Shown piece by piece: positions 1 to 12,620 of a stretch of DNA of 64,000 nt. Position numbers and translations under genes: made by a program. The notes under the pieces are model-generated. The model saw only the letters and a list, made by a program, of their open reading frames with translations, was not told the origin of the DNA and did not search any database. Positions within the stretch are counted from its first letter, which is position 1. Each line of letters begins with the position of its first letter. Source of the DNA: Trichinella spiralis (Eukaryota; Nematoda; Enoplea; Trichinellida; Trichinellidae); the NCBI GenBank assembly GCA_000181795.3, contig CM012955.1:10799976-10863975 (forward strand), given 5' to 3'.

Positions 1-54
1 CATAAGTTTGAACTTCTGACGACCTATTCCCAACTTAAAAACTGCAAAACTAAC

Positions 55-1649
55 TGAAAACAATGCCGCTGGCATGTAGTACTCCATATGTTGGTAATAA
101 AGAGACATAACCTTCACCAAACATTGTAGCGCAGCAACTTTCAAACTTTCGTTTGCTGACTGAGTAGTTTCACAAATCACTTGCATGATGACGTTACGTT
201 CGGTCTAGAAATAAAGAAAAGCATCTGCACTAAATGACCTACTGTACAATTTGAAAATTATAACAAGAAAATTGAACAAGAAAAAATTAAACATGGGCAT
301 CCAATTATACTGTAGATTACGGTAAGTCGGACGCAATCCATCGCTGATAAATTGCAACGTGTACAACATGCAGACAAGAATGTTTGAAAGAGTAGTATTG
401 ATATTGTCAATAATTCTGATAAAAAATTTTATGAAGAAAAGTTTCGAATTACAGAGTAAATCTTAAGACGAAATAGTGAAAAAGAATTTTACAACACAAT
501 AATACTAATAATTACCATACTATTTAGCTGAAACAAATTAAATATACTCTCGCAAAAATACGTAGTGAACTTTAAAAAATTAGAAATAAAGATATTATCT
601 AGTAAAACAAATAAAAAAGCAACTTCCTTTCACGCTGATTGCTAAGTAAAATATGTGAGTAATATAAGAATAGCGAAGAAGAGATACCTCACGTTCAAAA
701 TTGGTTGCGATAAATTCAAGCGAATCGGAAAGTGCATTAGTGGCCACTAATCTCACATATTCAGATTTTTCATTTTTCTGCATTCCATGTATGATCGCGG
801 TGAGTATTTGATCAGCGAATGGGCGAAGGACAGTTGGATTCTGAAAATTCACAAATGAACAGACCTCATTAACAAGTAAAACAGAATAGTACATACCAAA
901 TCACTGCAGATGTATCCTAGAGATTCCAAAGAAGAACTTTTCGTGTTTTCAGACGAATCGGCTGCTGTAACATTTGTAGCTAATTTTGGAATACATTCTG
1001 GCCAATGATTCATTGGAAATTCAGCATACGCAATGCTGGCAACGCACTGTGCCGCGATTGATGGGCGAACTGTTTCTGTGCCCAAACTGTTAAGAACCTA
1101 AAAAAATTCAATCCTCAAATCTAGAATACTAATTTTAAAAAATAAAAACAAGATACGTTTAATTTCACCGCAGTTCGCACTTCTATTGGAATACTTTCCC
1201 ACTTTTGCAGTCTTTCGCTTCGAACATTCACATCTTTTGCTATCAAAACATTTTTCAATTGTAAACCAGCAGCTTGTCGAATGAAGGCTTGTTCTGATGC
1301 ATTGGTCAACAATTCTGACAAATTTTTAGCAAAACTTCCCTAAAATCAAACAGATTAACTGCCTGAAAGCATAACTTCGTTCCAAAAATTTACCAAATTT
1401 GCTTCAGAACACGAATGTAAATACTCAAATGCGGCACTCAAATCATTTGGATCTAAAAAAAATAACAAACAAAAACATATAAATTTTTTATAAACATTTC
1501 CTAAGTAAACCGAAAAGAAATAAACAGTAACATCACTGAAAAACAAATATATTAACAATAAAGCAATACGTATATATGAAAATAAGTAAATAAATAATAC
1601 TTTGTGAAATAGTCTTAATGAGAGCTTCTCGTAGCTGATCTGTAGACAT
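55..1649 (-). CDS. KPNB1: Importin subunit beta-1, N-terminal part (partial, runs off left edge)
   Basis: This nuclear import receptor carries cargo through the nuclear pore and releases it on binding Ran-GTP. Six exons read right to left: 1649-1601, 1452-1394, 1339-1157, 1097-897, 840-688 and 204-55. The frame closes at every junction and gives 265 residues; the family is usually about 870. Segments such as [20 protein letters not shown] and [14 protein letters not shown] follow vertebrate importin beta-1 closely, as does [17 protein letters not shown]. They cover the importin-beta N-terminal domain and the first HEAT repeats, the Ran-binding end. The start ATG at 1649 opens [14 protein letters not shown], the right length and character for the family N terminus. 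The last exon ends at a GTTAGT donor near base 54, so the rest lies to the left. It is divergently arranged with the RPRD2-like gene. Confidence 0.93.
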
Positions 1650-3544
1650 CTCTTTATAGAAAACAATCACTATCCAAGAGCAAAGACACCAACCGCTAGG
1701 AACACCAAGCGCGAAATGATTAGATACAGTAGAGCAACTTTTTAAATGTCCTTAAACATCAATAATACCTACCATATGAACACACTTTAAACAATGACCA
1801 ATTGCGTATAATTTGAACATTATTTACTTCTATAATATTTGCTTTTATTAATTAATAAAATATTAACATACTTTAAAATTGATTTCAGTAAAGAATTGTA
1901 GGATTGAAAATTGTATTTAACAAAATGCAATTTATTATTTATTATAATAAATGCGTTCTAAACAATTTTATAGTAATTTTTGATATTTATTTCAAGTAAC
2001 AAATATAATATAGATTATAGTATAAAATAGCAAGTATTTTAACTGATATATATATTAATGAATGTAAGATATGCAGGTACAATAATTACAATGAAAGACT
2101 GATATTCAAAACTAATTTGTGTAAAAATGATTTGAAAATTGAAAAAAAATTTAATTAATATTAAAAATAGTATTGACTATAAATTTTTGATTTATATCCA
2201 TAATATGATATACTAATAAATATTAATAAAGATACAGCTTGAATATATATAAATTACCGTAATTGTAATCTTGTAAAGTTTTATATTTTCTAAATGATCA
2301 CGCTGCAAGATTTAAAAATTTTATGAACAAAAATTTTTATTAAAAATTTGAATTGCAATTGTAACCACATTTATGAAAATAACAAGTTTCGAAGTTAGAT
2401 TTACCCTGCAGGCTTAACTGAAGCCAATGCAGATTGTACTTTTAAATAGTTTTTGAGCAGTTAATGAATGTGTCTGTTGGAATATGTATCATTTTTCTGA
2501 AATGATGTATTGTTTAGCAATTATCTGTTTTTGTTGCATTGTTCCTTCTGTCATTAAATTAAATTTAATTAATTAATTAACTTTTATTCATAACCTACAT
2601 CTTCAACTGATTTTATGTAAATGCGATAATAATACGATGGAATAACTTATAAAATTCAAATTAAGCTCTTCTTAATGATAAAAAAACATTTATTCATCAG
2701 TAGTTAATAAAATTTCGAAACCTCAAATAGGTTTTAATTCAATAGGTTTTGAGATTGTTTTCCAAGTGCTGCCTTTAACTAAAGAAAGCTTTTAGGTTTA
2801 AAAGCTTTGGGCAGTAATCTACTGACTGAGTTTGATGCACAGTAAATTGAATGGCATGTGAAAAAATATTTTGCTGTTTTATGCACGTATCGTATGATTT
2901 TTAAGCGCGAGGTAAAGTTTGTCAAATTTTATATTGGTTTTCATATTAATTAAACTGTTTTATATTGGTCTGCACCGTTTATATTAATATGTTCTTTGAT
3001 ACATACAGTTCCACTGCGTAGTACTCTTTTCACAAGCGTACGTAATTCCTTCTTTACAATTGTCATCTGCCAACTCCATCATTCAGTTTTTGCATTCATT
3101 TCAGCAGAATACCGCCTAACTACAAAATTTGCTTGATGAGCATAAGAAAAAATTATTAATTTAAAATATTATGAATTTTATTTTAAATTTTATTTAAATT
3201 TCTAAAGATTACACAATGAACTTAGTTTGCATAGCTGAAGTTTATTCTATATTTTATGTGTTGTTTTTCAACTGCAAATTCTTAAACAAATAATGAGTTG
3301 TCAGAACTATTAATTTGAATTTAAAATATTTTTATTTAGTTTTATTATAAGTGAAAATTTTCATATTTATTTTTAACAATATTTTCTTTTTAAGCACGCT
3401 TTAGTGTGTTTTTTTATTTTTAATACATACTTTTGTTCTTTTAATTTTACTGTAGCAGGTTGCTGCGTTATAGATAAATTATAAATGTCATGTTTGCATA
3501 AATCTCTGCTTCTCCATACAGATTTGATTGAGCATTATTAAGAA
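1650..3544. other. Intergenic region between divergent importin-beta and RPRD2-like genes
   Basis: About 1.9 kb of very AT-rich sequence with no open frame I can support. It must contain the upstream regions of both flanking genes. A CCATACAG acceptor-like site ends at about base 3520, some 25 bases before the RPRD2-like start codon, and could be a 5' UTR or trans-splice acceptor. Confidence 0.6.
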
Positions 3545-6500
3545 ATGGTCATTTTGGAAGATGACGTACTTGACCAATTTTTGAATAATCTTTCAACTTC
3601 TCAAGATTCTATTACTGGGCTTTCAAAGTGGTGTTTAGAAAGATCATCTTATCACAGTGTAATAATTAGGGCTTGGCACAGCTTCTTCTATTCAGGTGAG
3701 AATATTATTTTATTAAAATTTTTTTGTACAGATAAATTAGCTATTAACATGTAATTTAAATTTTAAAATCTTGTTTATTTTCAGTGTTTTTTATCAATGC
3801 AAAACTTGTTCAGAGAAGAATATATTCTTATTGTTTTATTGTATATTAATATTTCTTATATATATAATGTAAATATGTTTTAGCTAACAGTAATAAACGC
3901 TTGGCTTGTTTGTTTTTACTGAATGACATTTGCCAACGTGAACGCGCCAGAAATCAGACAGTTTTTCGCGAAGAATTTGCAACTCATTTGCATGGTGTTT
4001 TCATGAACGCATGGTGAGCGTTGAGAATTGAAAACATTTCAAATAACAATATTTTAATTGTTACTTAGCACTGGAGAGCTTCGATCACAAGCAGTGCGGC
4101 TGCTGAAATTATGGGAAGAAAGAAAAATATTTAATAACAACGTGCTTGACGTGATCCGTGATATAGTTGGTATGCTGTATTTTCGACCGAGCATTCTGAA
4201 TTTTCATATAAGGATTTTCAGTTGCTACTGGATCGAAGTCAAACAATGTGGAAAATTACAACGAGGCTTGTTTGAGAGTGACGCGCAATTTTGATGTAAA
4301 CTGATAATGAAATTATCGTCATTTTACCATGGATTTTACTGTCAGTAGTTTCAGGTCAAGCATTTTGTTGACCAGTTAGAAACTTTCAAAAAATGGGAAG
4401 ACTACTTTCTTAAAAGCGATGGCTCTCTGGTCACTAACATCGACTTGAAACATTTCATGAATTTGATGAAAGGTATTTTTATTATTTTATTAAATATTAT
4501 TAATATGATTTTATTTTCATTTAGATCGTGAACGAAGTAAAACGCATATTGCAAAAGCGATGGAATTGCGCGACTTATTTTACAAGTACATGGCCGACTG
4601 GAAAACGCATCTAATAAACATGAATAAGCTGTTGTGTCGCGCGCAGGTTGCGAAAGTGTTTTATGGTAGACAAAACGAAGAAGTGGAGATTGTGTCTCAG
4701 GTTTTTCTTCGAAAACAGATTAAACAAATTTTACTATATAGAATCTTTTTTTTTGCCAGTCATACAAAGTTTATGAGAACAATCTTAAAAGCGTTGTTCA
4801 AGAAATGAAAGATATGCAATCAATCGGAAATTGCAACAGATATCAGAATCCTTTGCCTATTTCTGCTGCACCATCAAATATTTCACAAAGTGAATTTAGC
4901 ATTCCGTTAGCTCGTCAACTTGAAATGATTATTTCGGGTTTGTTGTTGTACATTTTGTGGAAGCGTTGCCAGCATTGAATTACGTATCTTTCAGCTGCAA
5001 AACGCGGTAAAGTAGACGAAAGTCGAACTGCTGAAATTGATTTGGACGATGAAAGTAAGTCTGTTGTTTTGAAAGTTTGCTTTTCATAAGAATTCTCTGA
5101 TTTCTTCTTATTTAAGCAGTGTTGATGAATGTTAAAGTTTGAAAGTTTTTTCAGTTTATTTATTTTTTTGCAAGATGTTGAAATTACTGTTAGGCAAAAT
5201 AATGGTTTTGTCGTATTTTCACATGGTAATTGGTATCAGTTTTACATTCAGTCTTTAGAATTTTTAATGTTCAGAATTGCATGAAATGTTATGCATTTTT
5301 GTGCCAAATATGTCACTTCGTTAACTGTGTCGATGATATTTTGCATCTGGTTATATTTAGCATAAGAATTAGTTATTTCACTGAGGTTGATTTTTTAAAT
5401 AAATAAATATATAATTAGGCATACTGTAATAACGGGTGTACTGTACAATTGAACAAAAAGAAGGTTTTTTTGAAGTTATTTTTTAATTATAATTTACAAA
5501 TTAGTTAAGCATAGTGTTACCCCTGTTGCTAGCGTTTATTTACTTTTAAAGTTATAATGCTTATGCCAGAAAGTATGCAAGCGAAATTTGATTGATTTTT
5601 AGAATGTTTTCAAGCAGCATGTTTGCATGGATATGTTCGTATTTACGATTATAGAATATTAAAATAAAAATTTATAGTTTTTAACTTTTGTTTTTAGGCT
5701 GCATGTATGTATTTGCTCACATTTTATAGTATATTAATAAGTATTTAAGAAAAAGTAGTGAAATGAAATGAAATTGTAGCACAGTTATCTTCAAAATCTG
5801 AAAAACATGGCATTCAGGATGATTCTGATGTTCCTGATGTAAGTAATATGAACTGTTGTTTATGTGGTATTATTTTTTGATAATTTTATAATTTGAGAAA
5901 ATTGCTAAAGCAGCTTCACCGTCGATTTCACCGGATAGAAGTATTCTTAATTCACCAAGTCCACCTCCGTTGGAATCCTTTCGCCATTTATGGGCAGATT
6001 TTATACCTACTGAAGAAGCGAGAACCGACATGACTACTAGTTCAGCGGCCTTCATGGTTTCCGATATCCCATCTGTATCCTCACAAACAGCGCAATCGTT
6101 CCGGCATCCTCAATTTGTACCGACGCGTGTCTATTATAGACCTGAACCAGGTGCTGCGTTGAGGATGCGAGTACCTATGAATTTTACTTTCCAAGGTCAT
6201 GGTTTTGCTGACAGACAGGTTATAATGGGTAACCATCGACAACGCTTTCCAGTTGCCGATTACAGTAATTATATTGATGAGCACCTTTCATATTCTGTCG
6301 TTAAAGAGAACAATGACATGCCAGGCAAAGTATCTGCTGTCGCTGGCAGCGAGTCGACAACCAGGACCAATGTTGAGGCATGGTCTGCGCCGGAATCATC
6401 ATCGGCTCAAGATATAAATGAACAAGAGAAAACATCATCCAACACTGTTAATCTGCCTACTGCAGGTTATTTTTGATTTTATTTTAATTTTTAAAGAACT

Positions 6501-6945
6501 TTTAAAAATCATATTTCAATATTATTTAGAAATGACATTGCCAAGAAATGCACCAGCAAACGCTGTTCGCATATTAACTTCAACTGGCACAGTACCGCAT
6601 CATTTACATGGTGATCTTATGCATTCTTCAGCACGTTATTTTCCCCCAGTGACTCAAACTGATGTTGGAATGTGGCTCCGTGGCTCACCGATTGCTAATG
6701 CTCACCGGATGGTACATTCTCGACCACCACCATTATTTCATTCGTCGATATCTTCAGATGGGAAGCAGCAGGCTGTTTCCAGCGATACAACTGCGACTAT
6801 AAGTCAGCCACCTGGAGTACGCCCTTCAGTGAATCGTCCTTTGCTCGGTCCAACTCCAACCTTGAGTCCCAACCGTTATTACCGATCGCAGGCATACAAC
6901 ACTGCTGTCTGCGGGTATCCAGCTAATCGTCAAAGATGGCGATGA
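3545..6945 (+). CDS. RPRD2-like CTD-interacting-domain protein
   Basis: Proteins of this family bind the phosphorylated C-terminal repeat of RNA polymerase II through an N-terminal CID and act in transcription and pre-mRNA processing in the nucleus. Eleven exons join in frame to 676 residues: 3545-3695, 3884-4013, 4069-4169, 4222-4295, 4355-4472, 4525-4700, 4760-4937, 4995-5054, 5780-5838, 5898-6465 and 6530-6945. Residues 1-130 form the CID: DSITGLSKWCLERSSYHS, then LNDICQRERARN, FREEFATHL and LKLWEERKIF. These match human RPRD2 better than RPRD1. Residues 130-310 are helical and charged. The last two exons encode a Ser/Pro-rich, low-complexity tail of over 300 residues with no recognised domain. 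It is longer than RPRD1 (about 310) and shorter than RPRD2 (about 1,460). Most introns are 50-75 bases; one of 725 bases lies between exons 8 and 9. Confidence 0.85.
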
Positions 6946-8507
6946 TTATTTATGCTAATACCTGCTGCTTCTTATTGCATTTTTTGTCATTATGATTGCT
7001 TTTTGTTGTTATTATTTTTAGGCTGTGTATTATTTTTTCATTGTGATTTGTAATGATTTTATTTTGAGGACATCACGAATGAATTTAAGAATGTAGATAT
7101 TTATTTATTTGCACCGCTTTTAATTATTTCATTTCAAACTGTTATCACTTATGAGGTTTGGAAAAGGCATCCTGTTTATCTTATTGCTTGAAATATTCTG
7201 CGTGAAAAGTGATAATTTGCATTTGCTTAAATGATATATTATACTGTGTATGATAGTTCATTTTGGAATATTGAGTATTTTTACATCTTCTTTTACAATG
7301 AGAAGTGTGTTGTGATTACTTTTATGCCTAGTGAAAGTTGAAAAATGCATTAGTTAATCGATTATGCTATAATATGAAACTACTTTATGAAAGTGAAAAA
7401 GTACGGAAGTTAAATTTTTAATTCGATGTCTATTTTTTAGATGCAAATCATATAGTAAATCAAGACAACACGACGCTACGAATTTCATCTATTTCTTTTT
7501 AAGCAATTTGTTTTAGTGCCAAATTTTAATTCCATTTATAGCTGTTGACTACAGAGTAACTTTAATTACATCTATGTGTTAATTTTGCGTGTAAAGTATA
7601 ATTAAGGTAGTCGAAAGCAAAGGATTATCAGCAATACTATGGCTGTAGGTTTATTGAGCGAATAAAAGACGAATACAAACAACTACTAAAAACTATCCAT
7701 ATTCATTTATACGCCGTTTGAATGTTTGTTGTTTAAAAAGTCTTGTTAATTGAAAAAGTTCTGAAATTTTAAATTTATGTCAGCGTTGTCGCGTTTTAGT
7801 ATCTTTCTGCGTTTAAAATTGTTAATTTCATTATTCTTCCTGCTGAATCTATTCGCAATCAATAAATAATAATCAACAAAATGAAGCGTGATAAACTTTG
7901 AAAATTATAATTTAAAATGAAAATTTGAAGATATTTTTCATGCGCTCCAGCACTATCTTTAATCTTTTAAACAAATAAAGCAATAAAATTGCTTCACCAT
8001 GTTTAAACGTTTGTAAAGTACATGGTAACAGGCTACCAGCCAGCTATTTATAAAACAGAGCCATTTATCAACGTAAAAGTATTTAAAATAAGCATTAATT
8101 GTATTGTTGAAAACATTTACAAACAATTTTTCATTATATTCAACAATTTTCAAAGATTACGTTACATTTCCACACGAGACATTACTGTAATTTATCCATT
8201 CTGCAATTTTTGTAAAATTGAATAATGAAATTTAATACTGAATTTTTATTTGTAAAATATGTATTGCTTATTAAGTAATTCAATGAAAAATTATTTTAGT
8301 TGAATGTACATCAAAATTATGCAATATACCCCCATAGTTTTGTTACACAAAAATGTTACTTGCATTATAAAAGTACCTTACTGTATCGGTCATGTTTCGC
8401 TTTGACTTTTTTCGGGATGTCGGGTTGTGAGTAGTTTTTAGTCTGTCATTTTGCCCAGTAATTGTTTTTATTATTTTATCGGCCAAATTATTTGTGAATT
8501 TTAAAAG
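6946..8507 (+). other. 3' UTR of the RPRD2-like gene and upstream region of the FAPP2-like gene
   Basis: No gene is visible here. An AATAAA at 7661-7666 follows the RPRD2-like stop by about 715 bases and is the best poly(A) signal candidate for that gene. The sequence after about 7700 is AT-rich upstream region of the FAPP2-like gene. A TTTTAAAAG string ends immediately before that gene's ATG at 8508. Short overlapping frames at 7959-8225 have no family resemblance. Confidence 0.5.
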
Positions 8508-11135
8508 ATGGACGAACGAGTTGAAGGTTATCTGTCAAAGTGGACCAACTTTTTAAGTGGTAAGTTGAGAAATTAGTTATTTTTTTGTAAATTCAATTTA
8601 TGACTGTTTATTTCGTGGAAAAATAATAGTAATAAAAAAGGTTTTTTCAAATTCAGAAACTTTTCTCATTTTACATTAACAGTGTTACATTTAGGAAGTT
8701 AAATTAAGCTGATTTACCAAACATTGCATCTGTAGCTCTTGAAAATCTTTTGTTTTGGTTGTTTTTATTCATTTTGAAATTTTTTAAAATTATTTATAAA
8801 TTTATTTCTGTATGTTTATAAATTAACTCTGTAAATTTTTATTTTTATTACAGTTTATTGATGGCGAAGTTGATGAGGAACAGAAATCTTACAGTTTTTT
8901 CAACTTAAAATTTTTCTTTTATTTCTATATTGAAAAGGTTTTGAAAGAGTGCCAACTGTTTTTCACACAACTATTTTATGTTATTAATTTGATGAGTTTT
9001 TTGAAGTGCTGGCGATGCAGTTGATTGAACTTTTGCCCTGCACCACTTTTATGTTTCAAACTTTTATTCTTACATTTTTGTATTAAGTTAATCTGTATAA
9101 TGCACGTTTTTTAAAGTGATTATTTTAGGAATTGTTTAGTTTAGTTTATTTATGTTTAACAGTATTTAATACATTTGATAAAAATAAATATGTAAAAGAA
9201 ATGTTCAGTTGGTTGAAGTTGCGAGAGTATAAAATTTCATTTCCAGTGCGCAGTAGGTTGAGCTTTTTGAACAGTTTTTTAAAAGAAATTGCTTTTAATA
9301 TAGGCTGGCAGTCGAGATGGTTTGTTCTTGAAGATGGTGTTTTATATTATTACAAATCAAAGGAAGAAGTTCAAGCCGGTTGCAAAGGTTCTGTGAATGT
9401 GGCAATGTGCGAAATTATTGCCGACCAGGTGTACCCTAATCGTATGGAGGTGTGGATTCCCGGTGAAAAGCATTTCTACTTGCAGTGTTCAAGTGCACAA
9501 GAAAGACAGCGTTGGCTGATGGCTTTAGGATCAGCTAAAGCGAAATACAATTCCACGGCAGCAATGAACAACACGTTCAATGGTATCTTATTTATTTTTT
9601 TAGTAACAGTGCTAATGTGTAAATGTTTTGTAGATAGTATCATGAAGAATGCTTTGAATGCGAAATCGAAAGAATTGAAATTGTTCTGCAGTATTTTGAG
9701 ACATCATTTGGATGCAATGCTGAAGTCGTTGGATAAAAACGAAAGCATCTCTCCACAAGTGGGAAAGAAGCACGAATGAAATGAATAAATGACGTGTTGA
9801 TTGTTTTTTGTAATCATTTTTCAATTTTAGCAGTTCATAAAAGAAGCAAAGAAAATTTACAAGACGTGTATGAGATGTTCGGGTATTACTGAAGATTGGT
9901 TGTTTGTTATGAATCGCTGTAATTTAGCGTTGTCTTTGGTTGGTTGATTTCAGTTGGTTAAAAAAAATTTTTTTGCAAATTGATTTGCATGAACGTTTAA
10001 ATTTAGAATGAAAATGATTGGAAAAATGATGACGATGAAGATAATAACAATGATCTGGTCGACGATGAGCTCAGTCATCAGGATACTCAGAGCGTACGAA
10101 GTTGTAGTTCAAGTGATTCGTCAAGTGAAAGTTCTGACAATGGGAGTACTGCGGAATTGCTTTTAGAATCACCTCCAAAAATTATTGCTGACATGTTGCT
10201 GAAGTATGTTTAAGTGAACTTTTTTTTAAAAAAATGAATATGCAGAATAAGTGTAATGGGTGGTGTAAACTGGAGTTTTTGAATTGGTTACAGTTTGGCA
10301 GAGTGTCTGAATGTGGAGAATCCAACGACGATGAAGAATTTTCAAACTGCTACTGAAACTTTGATAACCATCTTGGGTATGAATTGACAATTTGAAATGA
10401 ATTTCATGCTAATATTTTCAAATTGTAGATGCTTTTAATTTTGGTGCTATGGCTGGTATTAAAATGGATCTCTTGCGAACTATTGAAGTGAAATTTAAAT
10501 AAACTGATTCTTAGCATTGTTGACAACTATTGCACATAGCATTTTTGTTTGTAGCGCACGGCATTGTTCTGTGATGAAAATATGTCGAGCTTAAAACAAG
10601 TGCTGGAAGCGGAAGCCAAACTGGTAGTTGGTGCTAATTTGTTCGAACATTTGATAGGATATTTTAAAACGTAGGTTTAAAAGAATTTTTTTTCATTTTT
10701 AAACCAAAACTAATTCTAATTCAATACTGATTCAGGTGCGCGTTGTTTTTGTTGAAGTGTTTTCGTAATCTTTGTTCTGAATCTACCAACTCACTGCAAT
10801 GCTTGAAAAAAGCTTTCAGGGATACGTTCACTGCACCTCATTTCAAACTGATAAATTATGTAATAGAGGTTAGTTTGAGAATTGAAATGAAGAATTGGAA
10901 AAACAAAATGCAAACAGTGCTTGGGATATTAAAATTTGATTTGTTTTTTCAGACCACCACACCCCATGTCGCTTCAGCTGATGAAATTGCACTGGCATTG
11001 TGCAACGAAGAAGACAAACCGATTCTAGAGGACAATGTCGACAATTCTTTACTGCTCAGATTTTTTACCCAGTGCGCCGAAACTATGCAAGAATGCGTTG
11101 ATTTGGTGGAGCACATTGAAAAAATGAGACGATGA
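8508..11135 (+). CDS. PLEKHA8: PH plus GLTP-domain lipid transfer protein (FAPP2/PLEKHA8-like)
   Basis: FAPP2-type proteins bind PtdIns4P at the trans-Golgi through the PH domain and move glucosylceramide with a glycolipid-transfer domain. Exon 1 (8508-8559) and exon 2 (9304-9582) encode the PH domain: VEGYLSKWTNFLSG, then GWQSRWFVLEDGVLYYYKS, GCKGSVNVAMCEI and ERQRWLMALGSAKA, all close to FAPP1/2. Exon 3 starts at 9634 (ELKLFCSILRHHLD). Exon 10007-10203 is an acidic, Ser-rich linker ending in the GLTP domain's first helix. The GLTP domain continues in 10294-10376, 10429-10487, 10555-10670, 10736-10868 and 10953-11135, with GIKMDLLRTIE, AFRDTFTAPHF and TTPHVASADEIALAL at the expected places. 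The exon near 9831-9890 cannot be joined with certainty. It is shorter than FAPP2 because of the reduced linker. A possible poly(A) signal is ATTAAA at 11762. Confidence 0.85.
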
Positions 11136-12620
11136 AATTTCTGGCGTCACAAAACTCGTATTGTTTTACATATTGTTTCTTACTTTTTTCAGTTTTCCAT
11201 TTTTGAACTCTGCCTCCATGCTTCATGCTGGACATTGTTCATTTGCTCATTGCTTAACTGCAGTACCGGTGGTCTGCAAGTATTTTTTTTACCAATTTCA
11301 CTGCAAAGTGAAATGCAGGTTATTATCATTTGTTTTTACTTCGTCGATTCTACAAACGAACGTTCTATTTGGCTTGGTCTACCTGGGTCGCAGTTCGTGC
11401 TGTTCTTGCCGTTTCTTATTGATCTTCGACAATTGGTTGTTTTTCCGGTCGTCTGATTGGTCAATGCTTGTCGGGAATGCTAAATGTGCAGAATCAGTTG
11501 GGGTGGGTGCCCAAGAGAACTGCATGAGATGAACTGTCAACGATCGATGAGAAAACGTGGTGAAAATTGTTTTTTTTTCTATACCGCCCTTGGTTATTTA
11601 TTTCGTGTGCTATTTCAACTACGAGTTATAGTATGCATTGGCCGGATGTGCAGTGCACTTTTGTTGTACTTGCTTGTCACTTGCGAGAAAACATCTGTTG
11701 TGAACTGAAACTGGTTGATTTTTTTTTGTTGAAAAAGTTAAATTTAAAATGAAATACACGAATTAAAGTTATGGTTTATGATCCTTGTGTTTATTAATCA
11801 ATATCAGCCCAACGTGCGTACTGCTATGCCAGAGTAAATTAATAATAAAAATGATTTATCAGAAAAACCAAATAAATTATGATTTCAATTTAACTTATTT
11901 TAATTTCAAAAAATACTCAATTTTACGTACAACTTTTGACTAATTAAGTAAGCCAAAAATCTACAGTAAGACATAAATAACAAAAGGTTGTATTGAATTA
12001 GTTGTTATGAAAAATGCAGGAAAGTTTACACTGGCTGCATTTGAAAATAGAAATTTTTCAATATTTTGATTTTTTTTAAATAGATAAATCTGAGCAATTT
12101 TTCATTTGTAAAAGTAATACTTGAGTTTGTCTGGTTAGCAGTTACAGTGCGCGGCTGTTCGGCATTACGTTTGTCGATCAGCTGTTTATGGCGTTCTAGT
12201 TTTTTGACGCTTGTTCGCTGTCGCAGCGTTGAAGTTTGAAAGAGACGTCTCTCGGCGATAATTTCTGGCTGTCAGTGATTTTCATCGTCTCTATGCGAGA
12301 GGAAAAATATTGCGTTGTACTTTTTCGAATATTTTATTCTCCAATTTGTTGACACTTGCAACGCCGACTGTTTCCATTTTTCTGTTCGTTGAAATTCGCT
12401 TTTGTGCCTGTTTTGATGTGCAATTTTTGGGCCATTTATCATCGTCGGTTTGCTTGATTGAATCGGTCGTTTTTCATTTTCTACTTTACGTACAATGTTC
12501 TGCTTATATTATGCTTTCTGCAACTGAAAGTAACCGTTTGACGATTTCAACTAACGTATATCATATTTTGCATGTAAATATTTATCATAACATTTGCATG
12601 TATTTTTTTCTGTTTGAAGA
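11136..12620 (+). other. 3' flank of the FAPP2-like gene and upstream region of the Sp gene
   Basis: No supported gene. ATTAAA at 11762-11767 followed by a GTGTTT-rich stretch is a plausible cleavage site for the upstream gene. From about 12130 to 12400 the base composition becomes noticeably less AT-rich, as expected of the promoter or 5' UTR of the Sp gene that starts at 12621. Open frames at 11161-11752 and 12310-12636 show no domain and overlap each other in different frames. Confidence 0.5.

Noticed and set aside
9132-9300. Open frame continuous with the PH-domain exon of the FAPP2-like gene, with its own start
   Set aside because: It reads through the intron before the TATAG acceptor at 9303. 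The real upstream exon is 8508-8559, which completes the PH domain start (WTNFLSG joined to WQSRW).
11161-11752. Cysteine- and phenylalanine-rich frames after the FAPP2-like stop codon
   Set aside because: They overlap in different frames within the expected 3' UTR and have no splice or domain support.
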